Position numbers and translations under genes: made by a program. Under the pieces are notes generated by a model. It searched no databases. It worked only from the letters and a program-made list of their open reading frames with translations, and was not told where the DNA came from. DNA of 64,000 nt from Planoprotostelium fungivorum (taxonomy: Eukaryota; Evosea; Variosea; Cavosteliida; Cavosteliaceae), in contig MDYQ01000150.1 in the NCBI GenBank assembly GCA_003024175.1, positions 1-64,000 on the forward strand. The letters are read 5' to 3'. Positions 10,630 to 21,663 of the stretch are shown here, in pieces. Numbering within the stretch: position 1 is the first letter of the stretch; each line of letters opens with the position of its first letter.

Positions 10630-12377
10630 ATGAGCATCAATTTGGGATTAGAGAGGATCACCAAGCTGTTGGCAAGTTTTGGTCATCCTCAAGACACTTA
10701 TCCTGTGATACATGTTGCAGGAACAAATGGGAAAGGTGAATGCATTATCAGCAGGTACCTGAATCACTGACTGTTGGCAGGATCTGTCTGTGCGTTCATA
10801 TCAACTGTTTTGTCCATCACTCCTTCGGTGTCTCATGATGGAACTCTGAGGGTAAGTTCTCAACATCGGCAAACCTGTCTATGGTGAAGATAGATAGGTA
10901 GGGAGATTCACATCACCCTTTCTGAGAGAACCTCGAGATTCCATATGCGTCAATGGTGTGGCGACGTCGGCTGAATTATACAAGGAGATGCAGGAGCTGA
11001 TCGACGTAGAGTGTGAAAAGGTGAGAGGAAAGAGTCCTCACATCACCGATTGAGATCAGATCTTTGGTTCCATCCGTTCAACCTGGCCTTCATCTTTCGA
11101 AAAGTTGACCGCAACAGCCTTTCTCATCTTCCAAAGAGAAAAGGTGTCATCAGAGTCTATTTCATCATCTCACATGATGCAGGTCGATGTCGCCGTCATC
11201 GAAGTGGGATTGGGTGGCACTCTCGATGCAACCAATGTCATCTCAAGACCCATCTTGTGCATATTCACTTCGATCGGTCTGGATCACGTCGAATTCTTAG
11301 GTCATTCCTCTCATCTTCATCCGTTGACGTTGATGGTCCAAAAGGAAACGACGTGTCGTCCATCGCGGCTCACAAGGCGGGAATCACAAAGGAGGGTGCT
11401 CTCGTCGTCATCGGTCCACAGAAATACGAAGAAGCGAAGAACATCTTTTTAGAAAAGGCAAAGCAGGTGAGACACAGAAAGATTCTACTCCACTCACCGT
11501 GACAGATGAGAGTAGAGAGAGTTCACGTGGTGACACAGATGGCAAAGAGAAATAAAGAAGGTGAGAGGAGAATCGTGCGATCGATTCAAGGACAGAAGGA
11601 ACACACTACGAGATGGACACTCTCGACGGAGGAGGAAAGATCCAATTCACCATTCCCCTCCTGGGTCCTTGTGGTGTAGAGAACGGAACGACGGCAGTGA
11701 CCTCTCTCCTCCTCTTATCTTCCCACATCGATGCATTCAGCAAGTTGACTCACGACATCCTCTCGAGGGGCATGGCTGACACGAGGTGATAGAGGATGAA
11801 GAGAGGAGAATGAAGGGAGCAGGTGGCCGGGAAGAGCAGAGTGGGTGATGGTGAAGAACAGGAAGGGAGAACAAGTGAAGATGTTGATCGACGGGGCTCA
11901 CAATGTAGACGGTGCCGTTCACCTCGCCCACTTGGTGGAACAACTGAGGGTAGAGGGAGGGAGAGAGGGAAGAGAGAGAAAGGTGAGGAGAGGGAGAGGA
12001 GAGAGACAGAAGGAGGACAGGTCCATTGGATCTACGGGTGTACGAAGGGAAAGAAGATGAAGGACATCCTCAACCTCCTCATCAAGCCCGGAGATCACGT
12101 GACCACCACACCCTTCCCCGCCCCCGTGGACATGCCTTGGATCCAATCGTACACGAACGCAGAAGTGAGAGAGGTCTTAGAGGCTGAGTATCGACACGAT
12201 ATCACCACACAATTGGTCGACTCGGTATCAGATGCCATAGATGATCTACCGGTGTGTCCTTCTCTTTAGGATGAAATTCAAGGTGAACAGGAGAAGAGGG
12301 AAGGGGAGTTGTTCGTGTTGACGGGATCACTTTATCTCATAGCGGATCTATACAAGAGAGGAGAGGTCACGGGATGA
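10630..12377 (+). CDS. Dihydrofolate synthase / folylpolyglutamate synthase
   Basis: The Mur-ligase-like folate enzyme adds glutamate to dihydropteroate or to folates, using ATP. The N-terminus MSINLGLERITKLL matches the yeast Fol3 type closely. Next come the P-loop HVAGTNGKG, FTSPFLREPRDSICVNG, the metal-site region VAVIEVGLGGTLDATNVI, and TSIGLDHVEFLG. The C-terminal domain has LIDGAHNVDGA. About eight introns of 30-60 bp interrupt the frame. I chose the ATG at 10630 because it starts exactly at the conserved MSINLGL and no ATG precedes it in frame. A Gly/Arg/Glu-rich insert of low complexity (about 11945-12020) is unusual in this family. Upstream, only 89 bp separate it from the divergent thioredoxin-PUL gene. 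Downstream, its stop codon is one base from that of the convergent gene. Confidence 0.85.
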
Positions 12378-12378
12378 T

Positions 12379-13039
12379 CTACATCTTCATGAAGGGAATA
12401 AACATGGGTGTCTTCTTTGAATAGAAAACGTATTCTTCTCTCTTCGATCCTCTCAGGATAAACTCTTCTTCCGTCTTGGCTGTGTACGTGTAGATGCACA
12501 CCATCAGCACAGGGAACATGAGCTGTGGATGTTTAGAGAGAGTCGAGAGAGGCACACACTTGAAGCCAAGAATCGGTGGCCAAGGATGTCGCCGTCCATT
12601 TGAGGAGGTAAGAGAAGTAGACGGGATGTCTGCACAGTGAGAATGGTCCATCGACGTGGATGAGAGAGGGAAAAGATTCTGAGAAGCAGGCTGCGAGTGG
12701 ACGCTTGGAGGGTGCGTTGGTATACAGAAGAACCCTTACATGGTCACACGGGGTGATGCGATTGCGATCGATTCACCAGAGGAAGAGGGCGACAGAGGCG
12801 ATGTTACAAGTCGTGGCAGCGATCAGACGTGAGGGAGATTCTGTCTGATGTTTTGTGATGTTGAAATAGGTAGAGATGGTTCCCAATATCCAAATGAAGC
12901 CGACTGCACCTGTTCGCCAGTCCTTTCTGGGCCTTCTGAACGATTTGTTGGATAACAAGTAGAAACAACAGAAAGTTAATCCTTCAACCACCTTGCACAG
13001 CGTGGACTCCATGACCGAGGAAATTCTATAATCTCGCAT
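12379..13039 (-). CDS. Isoprenylcysteine carboxyl methyltransferase-like membrane protein
   Basis: The protein is about 185 residues with several hydrophobic segments (GLTFCCFYLL, AVGFIWILGTISTYF, CNIASVALFLW, MFPVLMVCIYTYTA). The C-terminal half carries the ICMT/PEMT-type signature: a VDGPF entry, CRHPVYFSYLLKW with the RHPxY motif, an EEEF acidic pair and the terminal TPMFIPFM. Enzymes of this fold use S-adenosylmethionine to methylate prenylated cysteine or phospholipids in the ER membrane. The gene is shorter than animal ICMT, so the exact substrate is open. The start at 13039 is the first ATG; a second in-frame ATG lies at the MESTLCK segment. Three introns of 37-60 bp are visible. Confidence 0.65.
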
Positions 13040-13127
13040 CACATCGTCACATCTCGTGCTGTCCCTGTCTACAGCCGAAGAATAAATATTCGGGCATCAC
13101 ATCACCACACGCGAGAGGACATCAGTG

Positions 13128-13814
13128 ATGGCTCTTCCATATCTAACCACTATTCTGAAGTATGTGCCATATGTTACACAGCAGATGTCTTGTCCGTATG
13201 ATCAGCTGATAGACAAGATCGAACAACTCGATTCTACAGGAAAAGTGAGATCACATACGACTCATTAGTCTTTACATTACCCAGAGGTTGACGATATCAC
13301 AAAAGAAGGAACAGAAGGTGATGATGATGATCGCCAGGGAAGACTGACATTGCAACAGTACGCACAACAATTGAAGGAAATCCTTCAAAGGATCGCAGAG
13401 AGTGATGTACAGTACCATGAAGCCTGCATCGTCTTAGGTGTCACTCTACCCTCTCCCCATCAAGTCCTCTGGTTCGTCCAAGAAGACATCACCTGCACCG
13501 ACAAACAATTGAGGTCGATGATGATGCAACTGGTATCTGTAGATGCACTGAACGAGAGGATGCCACCACTGAAGTTATCTCTTCTTCTCAAATGCAAGAG
13601 ACAAGATGCAGAACGGTTTGAGAAGAATGGATTGATACCGAGAGAATTCAATCCAACGAAAGGAAAGAAAGGGCGGAAGACGATCGAGATCAGAATGGGT
13701 GACAATGTGATGGTGGAAGAGAGGGAGGTACAAGTTGGATCAGAATATCATCTGGAAGAAGATTCTGTATGGTGCCAGATGGGAGATTCAATACAAGGCT
13801 ATAAGCCGTCTTGA
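13128..13814 (+). CDS. Conserved-looking hypothetical protein
   Basis: The first exon begins MALPYLTTILKYVPYVTQQM and a 40-odd bp intron follows DSTGK. The second exon is a long open frame through 13814. The middle part is helical (LTLQQYAQQLKEILQRIAE, DKQLRSMMMQLVSVDALNERM). A basic stretch (NPTKGKKGRK) precedes a strand-rich C-terminus. About 215 residues, no membrane segments. I do not recognise the family. It starts only about 90 bp from the divergent methyltransferase-like gene, so the two probably share a promoter region. Confidence 0.65.
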
Positions 13815-13924
13815 AGATGTTCTGTTCGTGAGGTAGATGTTCTGAGATGATTGTAGGATGACCCGAAACTGAGGGTAAGAGTCTGAATGAAAGACGGATG
13901 AGAATATGGAGGGAGAAAAGTATA

Positions 13925-14155
13925 TTATGAGTCTTGACCAACCATCTTCTTCCCGAAAGCATAGGCAGTGGCCCCGACCTCTCTGATCGCCTCCATTCCG
14001 ATGAATCCAGGCGCTGTCTTCTCCTTTGGATGAGCCTCCAATTGTGGCTCCAACTCTGCCTTTGCTCTCTCCATATCCCTCCGCGTCTCTTCATCGGGTG
14101 TGAATTGTTTGTGATCGTCCAGATTGTCCATAGGATTGTTCGTCTCCTCGCTCAT
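13925..14155 (-). CDS. Small hydrophilic protein, unknown
   Basis: A single uninterrupted exon encodes about 76 residues beginning MSEETNNPMDNLDDH. The composition is charged (DEETRRDMERAKAELEPQLEA), followed by a short Gly/Ala-rich end (GFIGMEAIREVGATAYAFGKK). It has no signal peptide. The start is a good ATG, 162 bp from the divergent BCKDH E2 gene. I do not know the family; a small cytosolic or mitochondrial-associated protein would fit. Confidence 0.55.
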   Translation of the reverse strand: MSEETNNPMDNLDDHKQFTPDEETRRDMERAKAELEPQLEAHPKEKTAPGFIGMEAIREVGATAYAFGKKMVGQDS

Positions 14156-14317
14156 CGTTGGTAATGGGTGATGCTGTCGTGGGTGTGGGGAACGGCAGAA
14201 ATTCGAGGGTACAAAGGAATGAGCCACTGTAGAAAAACAAAGTGTCTACGTTTCAGAAATACAAACTCAGTGTCATCGGAAACGCGATCAGGCAGAAACC
14301 GAGAAGGAGACGACATC

Positions 14318-16448
14318 ATGCAGTCGATCCGAAGAGTTATCACATCCACAAGGAGAGTTGGTAAAGTAACACTCTCACACAATGGCAACTATAACAGAGT
14401 GAGGGACATGATTAAGAACAAATGATGACGGAAGAATGATTCAAGTGATATTGATTCTTGTGAAGATCCCCTCTGTCAAGTTGAACCAAGTTTGTGTCAG
14501 ACCTCTCGTCACTCCCTTCCGATTCAACCGAGCTCTCCACACTACCCGTGTCATGTGTGCAGCTCAGCAACAAAGTAACACACCAGGTATGTTTCTCCGA
14601 CATCATTCATCACTCTCAAAATGGAGGAGCGATTCACAGAAAGGAAACTGAAGTAGATCAGATGCCAATGGAGTCATCCCTTTCATTTTGTCTGACCCTG
14701 GAGAGGGTGAGATCGTTTCCTTTTTTTCTTGGTTGCTGAAAAGTGTCCTGTAGGAATCGCAGAGTGTGAGGTGCTGAAGTGGTCGGTGAAAGAGGGAGAC
14801 AAAGTATCTCAATTCGATATGCTGTGCGAGATCCAATCAGACAAAGCGGTTGCTGAGATCACCTCCCGATTCGATGGTATCATCAAAAAGATCCATTACC
14901 AGAAGGGTCAGATGGCTCAGGTCCGTATGCGTCACAGATGCATTTTCACCTCATTCACTTCATCTTATCATCTTACGTCATTCAACTCGCAACGACACAT
15001 CATATCATTCAATTCAATTGAAAGAGAATAGGTGGGAACACCATTGGTGGATATCTACGTTGGTGGTGGAACGGTAGGAGAGACCATCTCCTCGGGTGAC
15101 AATCTCTCTCCATCTACTGTTCCCATGGGATCTCCAGATATGGGTCTGGGAGGTGCCAAGCAGCCCATCATCCAGGTACCTTCATCAACATGAACATCCT
15201 CTTCCCTCTCTTCATCTTCACACATGTACAAGATTGACACAGAAGAAAGGTAGAAGGACACGTCAACAGCGGAAAGAGTGGGTCAGAAGAAGTCTTAGCC
15301 AGAGACGACCAGAAGGCCATGGCCAGCCCCGCCGTTCGTCACATCGCAAAGAAGTATGGAATCGCATTACACAAGATCAAGGTGAACGCTCTTCCTTCTA
15401 TAGTGACTGACAGGAACAAAGCCCAGTGGAAAGGAGGGAAGGATCACGAAGGAGGACATCATGAACTACATCAATCGACCGATGGCAGAGGAGAAGGTGG
15501 AGAAGGTGGCAAGCAGCCCCGCAGGAAGGGTCGTAGAGGTGGCGGAGGCATTCAAGAGCAGCAGCGCCAGCGTGGGAATCACGGAGGACCGAGTGGTTCC
15601 TCTCTCGGGTTACAGTCGAATCATGGCCAAGACGATGACGCAATCTCTCACCATTCCTCACTTTGGTCTGTGTGATGAGATCATCGCTGATGGTATGATC
15701 AAGTTACGTTCTCAACTCAAGGTATGTCACTCTTGTCGTCATCATCATCTGATCATCATATCTCATCATATCTCATCATATCTCATCATCTCTCGATCGA
15801 AAGGAAGAGAGGAAGACTGAAAGGGAGCAGAAAACGGCAGAGGAGCAGGGAGTCAAATTGACTTACATGCCCATCATCCTCAAGGCCACATCCATGGCCC
15901 TGTCACGATACCCCCAACTCAACGCTTCCTTCAACGAGGGATCCCTCGTCACCATCCAAAAGTCATCCCACAACATCGGTGTGGCCATGAACACACCCAA
16001 CGGCCTCGTCGTGCCCAACATCAAGGACGTTCAGAGGAAATCCATCTTGGACATCGCCAGGGAGCTCAACCGTCTGCAGGCTGCCGCCAATGGAGCCGGC
16101 CTGGGAAGAGAAGATCTGTCGGGGGGAACGATATCCATCAGCAACATCGGCACGATCGGTGGAACGTACGCTTCCCCCGTCATTGTAGCACCTGAGGTGG
16201 CCATTGGGGCCGTTGGTAAGATTCAGAAGGTGCCCAGATATGACTCTCACGGTGCCGTTGTGCCCGTACACATCTTCAACATCAGGTGCGTGCCGTTGTA
16301 TTCGTGTGGTTGTATTTCGTGTGGACTGAGCGCCTCCAGCTGGTCGGCCGATCATCGGGTGATCGATGGAGCGACGATGGCCAACTTCTCGAACGCGTGG
16401 AAGGAGTATCTGGAGAACCCCAGCGCCATGTTGTTTGAGATGAAGTAA
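14318..16448 (+). CDS. DBT: Branched-chain 2-oxoacid dehydrogenase E2 (lipoamide acyltransferase)
   Basis: This is the dihydrolipoyl transacylase core of the mitochondrial BCKDH complex, which degrades leucine, isoleucine and valine. The N-terminus MQSIRRVITSTRR plus the RALHTTRVM segment form an Arg-rich mitochondrial presequence spread over two exons. The lipoyl domain reads FILSDPGEGIAECEVL with the lipoyl lysine in EIQSDKAVAEITS. The E1/E3-binding domain is ASPAVRHIAKKYGI through GRITKEDIMNYI. The catalytic domain includes IPHFGLCDEI, NASFNEG, IGVAMNTPNGLVVPNI and the active-site SADHRVIDGA. The SDKA form of the lipoyl motif and the overall match favour BCKDH E2 over PDH E2. About seven introns. 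A poly(A) signal lies near 16527. Confidence 0.9.
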
Positions 16449-16585
16449 AGAATCGAATGTCACAAGGGTGTCTTCTTTCATCGACAATTGTTCTTCATTT
16501 TGATGATTTATGTCAAATGTAGACGGAGAATAAATGGGGGCTCATCACAGAATATCGTCATCATCGCTTCACAAAAAGATCAGCG

Positions 16586-17267
16586 ATGAGTGAACATGCA
16601 ATTGTTTCAGAAATGAAGAGAGGTGATATCGCCGTGGACGGTCTACCCTTTTTCATGTCCGGTGAGGTCATTCGTGGTTTCGGAAGAGGATCGAAACAGT
16701 TGGGGTGTCCTACTGGTGAGTAGTAGGAAATTCATCTACCGATCGAGTTGATGATTTGCAGCCAATCTACCCATTGAAGGATACAATGATACGATCAACA
16801 CTTTCCCCAATGGTGTCTATTACGGTATGTTCTTTCGTCATTTCACGCTCACCTATTCTATCATCTTGACACCGATGTTCAGGTTGGGCACAAATCGAAG
16901 GAGGGACAGTATACAAGATGGCTATGAACATAGGATGGAGTCCGTACTTTGGAAACAAAGACAAGACTTTGGTGAATCAGACAGGACTCATGTGATGCAG
17001 TTCTGACAATGGAACAGGAGATTCATGTTATTCATCAATTTCCAGAAGATTTTTATGGTAAACAGATGAAGGCAATTGCACTGGGCTACATTCGTGGAGA
17101 AGCCAATTTTGGGTCGTTGGAGGATCTGATTCAGGCCATACAAGATGACATCTCATGGACGAAAACAACACTAGAAGAGGTGAACTACCATCTGAGATGT
17201 CTGTGACTCATTCCAACAGGAGCCTTATCGTACGTTCAAGGATAATGTATTTTTCACGCCAAAGTAG
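16586..17267 (+). CDS. RFK: Riboflavin kinase
   Basis: Riboflavin kinase phosphorylates riboflavin to FMN with ATP. The short single-domain protein (about 175 residues) has the family landmarks in order: PFFMSGEVIRGFGRGSKQLG, the GCPTANLP motif whose threonine and asparagine bind the metal-nucleotide, GVYYGWAQIEG, MNIGWSPYFGNK, and EDFYGKQMKAIALGYIRGE with the catalytic glutamate region. It ends DNVFFTPK at 17265. Four short introns interrupt it. No FAD synthetase domain is attached, so it is the eukaryotic monofunctional type. It lies head-to-tail 137 bp after the BCKDH E2 gene, and both are flavin or lipoate-linked metabolism, though this is probably coincidental. Confidence 0.9.
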
Positions 17268-17563
17268 TCGAGATGAACGTCTTTGGATAAAGTTTTAGTT
17301 CATCTGTACAGTGAACCGGTATAATCGGTCCATGTTTATTGCTTGATAAGGTGAAATAGAGACTTCTACTCTCAGTCAACTGAAGTGCTGTGCAGCGGTC
17401 GCTCATCATTTTGAAGGTTTTGAATCGAACATGTCCGTACGAAACGAAAATGAACCGTCTACACTGCAAAGATGAAATTTCCGTCAGTTCCATGCAAGTT
17501 GGGAATTACAGAGCGACGAAACTACGAGCACCAGCAACACTAACGCTAAGACACAGAAGAAAC

Positions 17564-20069
17564 ATGCCCCCCACAGATCGTAAAGTCGAGGAGATCATCA
17601 CGGAGAGAGCCAAGGCTAGAGAGGCAGGAGAAGATCTTCCTCCAGTCGTCGCAGAGAAGGTGGCAGAGAAGGTGACGGAAGTGGCCTCTCACCTTGCAGA
17701 ACAAGCGAAAGAGGTGAGTGGGTGTAATCGTTTGTTGCATTCTGAAGATATCAAGGTCGCGTCACACACGGCAGAAGTTGCAAAGGAGAAGTTGTATCAA
17801 GGAAAGGAACAGGCGAAAGAGGTGAGGTGACGACGTTCGTTCATACTGATCTGAAAAGGTGATCGGCCAACTGAGTGATAAAGCCAATGAAGGAATCCAC
17901 TATCTCACCCAACCCGGCACTGGACCGGTAGAGATCGCTGCCTCCAAAGCGACTGGTGAGCATCATTCCGACGCGCGAGAATGACCCAGACAGAGGTGGT
18001 GTTACAACAGGGCAAGACGGCAGTAGACTACGCTCAACAAAGAGTGGAGGAAGCGAAGAAGTACCTGTCAGAGACAAGCACGGAAGAGATGAGACAACAA
18101 GCCATCACGCAGTTGAATCAAGCTAGAGAAGCCCTTCAACACGCACAGGTGATGCCCTCCTTATCCTTCTCACGCGACGGTCACCGATCACCTTGAACAT
18201 GATGAGCTGATGTGAAGCAGGCACAAGCATCAGAGATCTATTCTGCGACGAGAGACAACCTCAAAGAGGCATCCCAACAAGCCGGCGCCCTCTTGAAAGA
18301 AGCACAGAGCGGTGCTCAACAAGTGAAGGAATACGTCGGACAGAGATCCTCTGCCGCTGGAGAAGGTGAGAGAGGAAAGGAAGAGTGAATATGAACGAGG
18401 GACAGGTATCCGTGAACTGAAGAAGATGACGGACGACAGCACGACCATGGTGAAAGAGTTTGCCTCGAACGTCTCCGACAAGGCCCAGCAAGCGGGAGCC
18501 GTGAGCGTTCACTTGTTCTTCCTTTCACTCGATGCATCAGACGTGAGAACTGAAGGAGGATAGGTTGTGGTGGAGAAGGTGCAAAAGGCATCGGATGTGG
18601 CATCCACGGCAGTGAAGGAAGTGAAGGAGAAGGGTCAGGCTGTGGTGGACACAGGAAGAAGTGTCGTGGAAGAAGGAAAGAAGAAGGTGGAGGAGGGAGT
18701 GAAGAAGGTGCGAGAGGTGAAGGAACAAGTGGAGGAAGAGAGCAGAGAGGCAGTACAGAAGGGAAAGGAGGTCATTCAAGAGGGGAAGAAGAGAGTGGAG
18801 GAGGGAAAGAAGAAGGTGGAGGATGTCAAAGAGGACGTGAAGGAGAAGACGAAGAAGGTGGAGGATGTCAAAGAGGACGTGAAGGAGAAGACGAAGAAGG
18901 TGGCAGAGAAGGGAAAGGAGGCAGTGGAAGAGGGAAAGAAGAAGGGAGAGGAAGTGAAGGAGGGAGTGAAAGAGAAGGCGAAGAAGGTGGCAGAGAAGGG
19001 AGAAGAGATCGTAGAGGGAGGAAAGAAGAAGGTGGAGGAGGGAAAGAAGAAGGCAGAGGAAGTGAAAGAAGAGGCCAAGGACAAGACGAAGAAGGTGGCA
19101 GAGAAGGGGAAAGAGGTCGTAGAGGAAGGAAAGAAGAAGGCAGAGAACGTCAAGGAGGAAGGAAAGAAGAAGGTGGAAGAGGGAAAGAAGAAGGCAGAGA
19201 ACCTCAAGGAAGAAGGAAAGAAGAAGGTGGAAGAAGTGAAAGAAGGAGCAGAGGAGAAGACAAAGAAGGTGGCAGAGAAAGGAAAGGAGGCTGTGAAGAA
19301 GGGAAAGAAGAAGGCAGAGGAAGTAGAAGAAGAGGCGGAAGAGAAGACAAAGAAGGTGGCAGAGAAGGGAAAGGAGAAGGTGGAGGAAGGAAAGGAGGCT
19401 GTGAAGAAGGGAAAGAAGAAGGCAGAGGAAGTAGAAGAAGAGGCAGAAGAGAAGACAAAGAAGGTGGCGGAGAAAGGAAAAGAGAAGGCAGAGGAACTGA
19501 AGGAGAAGGGAAAGAAGAAGCTGGAAGGAGGGAAGAAGACAGAGGAGGAAGAGGAAGAGCACACGAAGAAGGGAAAGGCAACCAAGGAGGAGGAAGAGAC
19601 CAAGAAGAAGGGCAAGGAAAGCAAAGAGAAGGAGGAAGAGGAAGAAGAGGAGGACGAAGAGCAGAAGATAGAGAAGAAGAAGGAGAAGAAGAAGGGAGAG
19701 GAAGAGGAGGAGAAGGAGGAGAAGAAAGACAAGAAGGAGAAGAAGAAGGGAGAGGAAGAGCAGAATAAGGAGGAGAAGAAAGAGAAGAAAGAAGGCAAGA
19801 AAGAGAAGAAGGGAGAGGAAGAGGAGGAGGAGAAGACAGAGGAGAAGGAACACAAGAAGGAGAAGACGAAGAAGGGAGAGGAAGAGGAAGGCAAGGAAGA
19901 CAAGAAAGGAGAGGAAGAGGAAAAGAACGAAGAGGAGGAAAAACTGAAGGCAGACAAGAAGAGTGATGCTGTATATAACTTATCAAAAGAGGTGAGTCAC
20001 AATCCACTGCACCTTTCGTCTGATTCCCTTCAGCACATCAAAGAGACAGCCATCAAATCCAAATTGTAA
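17564..20069 (+). CDS. Lys/Glu-rich amphipathic repeat protein (LEA/apolipoprotein-like)
   Basis: The N-terminal part (17564-18560, six small exons) is an Ala/Glu/Lys-rich helix with motifs such as EKVAEKVTEVASHLAEQ and QQGKTAVDYAQQRVEEAKK, recalling apolipoprotein or LEA group 3 repeats. A single exon from 18567 to about 19990 then encodes tandem, imperfect repeats built from KKVAEKGKEAVEEGKKK and KKAEEVKEE (18660-19540). It ends in an almost pure Glu/Lys run with occasional Thr (19540-19960). A final small exon after a 44 bp intron ends at 20069. Such sequences form extended charged helices, often in desiccation tolerance, lipid-droplet coating or cytoskeletal spacing. Very high purine content on this strand makes the opposite strand appear as a long Leu/Ser frame, which is an artefact. 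Confidence 0.75.
18660..19960. repeat. Coding tandem repeats, purine-rich
   Basis: Units of about 33-54 bp recur within the Lys/Glu-rich gene. For example, a block encoding VEDVKEDVKEKTKK is immediately duplicated at about 18817-18897, and a longer block around EEVEEEAEEKTKKVAEKGKE recurs at about 19315-19370 and 19425-19480. The near-identity of neighbouring copies shows recent unequal exchange or slippage, so copy number may vary between strains. Confidence 0.8.
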
Positions 20070-20251
20070 TAGATCGCTTCTTCTTCTGTTTTCTTTATGT
20101 CGTTCATCAGAGATGTTCATGACGGTTCGCTTTTGTGCGAGAAACCTGAAAGAAGGCCGAGGCGAAAAAAAGAAAAAAAGGAATTTATTTTTGAACATTC
20201 AAAGAAGTGCGACTCATCTCATCTCCATCTAAGCACACCACACACACAGCC

Positions 20252-21156
20252 ATGATGCAAAATATGGACGTAGAGGATCAGCCAGCTCAAGCTGAACCAA
20301 CCAAAATGAATACGCTCGACGAACCTGTCCTGTCCACATTGGTGTGTCAATCATCTTCTATACAGCTGATCTCTTCAAATAGTGGAGGGATATATCACGT
20401 GTTGGATACAAATTGTTTCACGTTCTGATTCCAAGAGGTTACTCTGAAAAAGCCCTTCGTGATTGTGAGAGATTTCCACGGCGATCCTCTTCGAAATGAG
20501 AGTTCATCGAGTTGACGTGAAACAGGGGATTTATGGGGTCCTCTCGTTTTTTGTCTCGCCCTTGCTCTGTGAGAATCATCCATATCATCGATCGTCTTTA
20601 ATCATTTCTTCAGAGTCTTGGGTGGAGATCTCGCTGTTCAGGTCTTCATCATCGTTGCCTTAGGTTCCATCGTCATCACATTGAACTCCATCCTCTTGGG
20701 AGGCAAAGTGTAAGCTCGCTTCATCCTCCTCCCTCTCATCTCTGCAGTTCCTTCTTCCAATCAGTCTGTCTGGTCGGCTATTGCATCTTTCCCATCCTCC
20801 TTGCTGCCATCATCTGCACCTTTGTCAACATCCCCCTGGGCAGCAAGTCATGGGCTATCTTCTTCAACATCGGTTTCGCTGCCGGTGGCTTCGTCTGGTC
20901 TGTCTGGGGTGAACCATCGTCATCACCATCAGCATCATCTGAAGAGTCCACAGCCTCTGTTGGGTTCTTATCTGCTGCCGTTCCTGATCACAGGAGACTG
21001 CTGGCGATCTATCCCGTCATCCTCTTCTACGCCGCTCTGTCTTGGCTGGTACTCATCAGCTACAAACAGACGGGAGGAAGAGGAACGATCGGAGGCTCTA
21101 GTTCAAGTGGAAACTCCACCACACCAACGAACGGCACCCTCTCGAATGGTTTATAA
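20252..21156 (+). CDS. YIPF6: Yip1-domain Golgi membrane protein, YIPF6-like
   Basis: Assembled over six short exons, the protein matches the YIPF6 branch of the Yip1 family, multi-pass Golgi/ER proteins that bind Rab GTPases and help vesicle formation. Landmarks: an acidic N-terminus; VLIPRGYSEKALRDWDLWGP, in which the RDWDLWGP motif is rebuilt exactly across an intron at 20465; VFIIVALGSIVITLNSILLGG; SFFQSVCLVGYCIFPIL; and the final hydrophobic pair including LLAIYPVILFYAALSWLVL. Four to five membrane segments are evident. The C-terminal tail is Gly/Ser/Thr-rich and ends at 21154. The two adjacent ATGs at 20252 and 20255 both fit as starts. Confidence 0.85.
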
Positions 21157-21663
21157 TACATCTCCTTCTCTCCTTGTATCTGTTCGTCTTCCCTCCGACG
21201 CGTGAGGCTTCTGGTGAGGGAGAAGATGGAGGGTAACGACTGTGTAGTAAAGAGATAGAGAAGGTAGTGTGTGGGCAGCAATTGAAGCTGCGGGATGTCG
21301 AACTGAAAGTGTCAACGGAGATTTCGGTGAACTGCGACATGTTACGGTCCATACATCACACATCAACAAACAAAAGCCTTCAAACAGCCCTCTGTGTGTA
21401 TTCTGACTTCTTCTTTTCCTCTCTTCCATGAATCTATCGTATTTTTCATCTCTTGACATCTAAATCTTCGACTTGCGATATCACACTGTCCACACATATA
21501 TTGAAGAGAATCGGTCGTTGCATCTATCCTTATCGTCATCACAACTTTTCGATTGATGAATCATATGCAGCCGCCACACTACCGACGACCGCCAAACGGT
21601 GAGCCCATCCGTGATATCATTTCCATCTTATGCATCTAGTATCACCACCACCCGTAACACCTG
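21157..21663. other. Intergenic interval, no supported gene
   Basis: This interval holds the 3' flank of the YIPF6-like gene and the leader of the RNA-binding gene. A minus-strand open frame (about 21459-21151) exists but has an implausible composition and partly overlaps the end of YIPF6. An ATG at 21555, followed by a GTGAG intron, could be an upstream leader exon of the RNA-binding gene, but it runs into a stop in both possible junctions I tried. Confidence 0.4.

Noticed and set aside
18537-20007. Long minus-strand open frames rich in Leu/Ser/Phe (up to about 440 residues)
   Set aside because: They are the reverse complement of the Lys/Glu-rich coding repeats. Purine-rich coding on one strand automatically yields stop-free Leu/Ser frames on the other.
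21151-21459. Minus-strand gene between YIPF6 and the RNA-binding gene
   Set aside because: The open frame overlaps the YIPF6 end, has no family signature, and putative splicing does not improve it.
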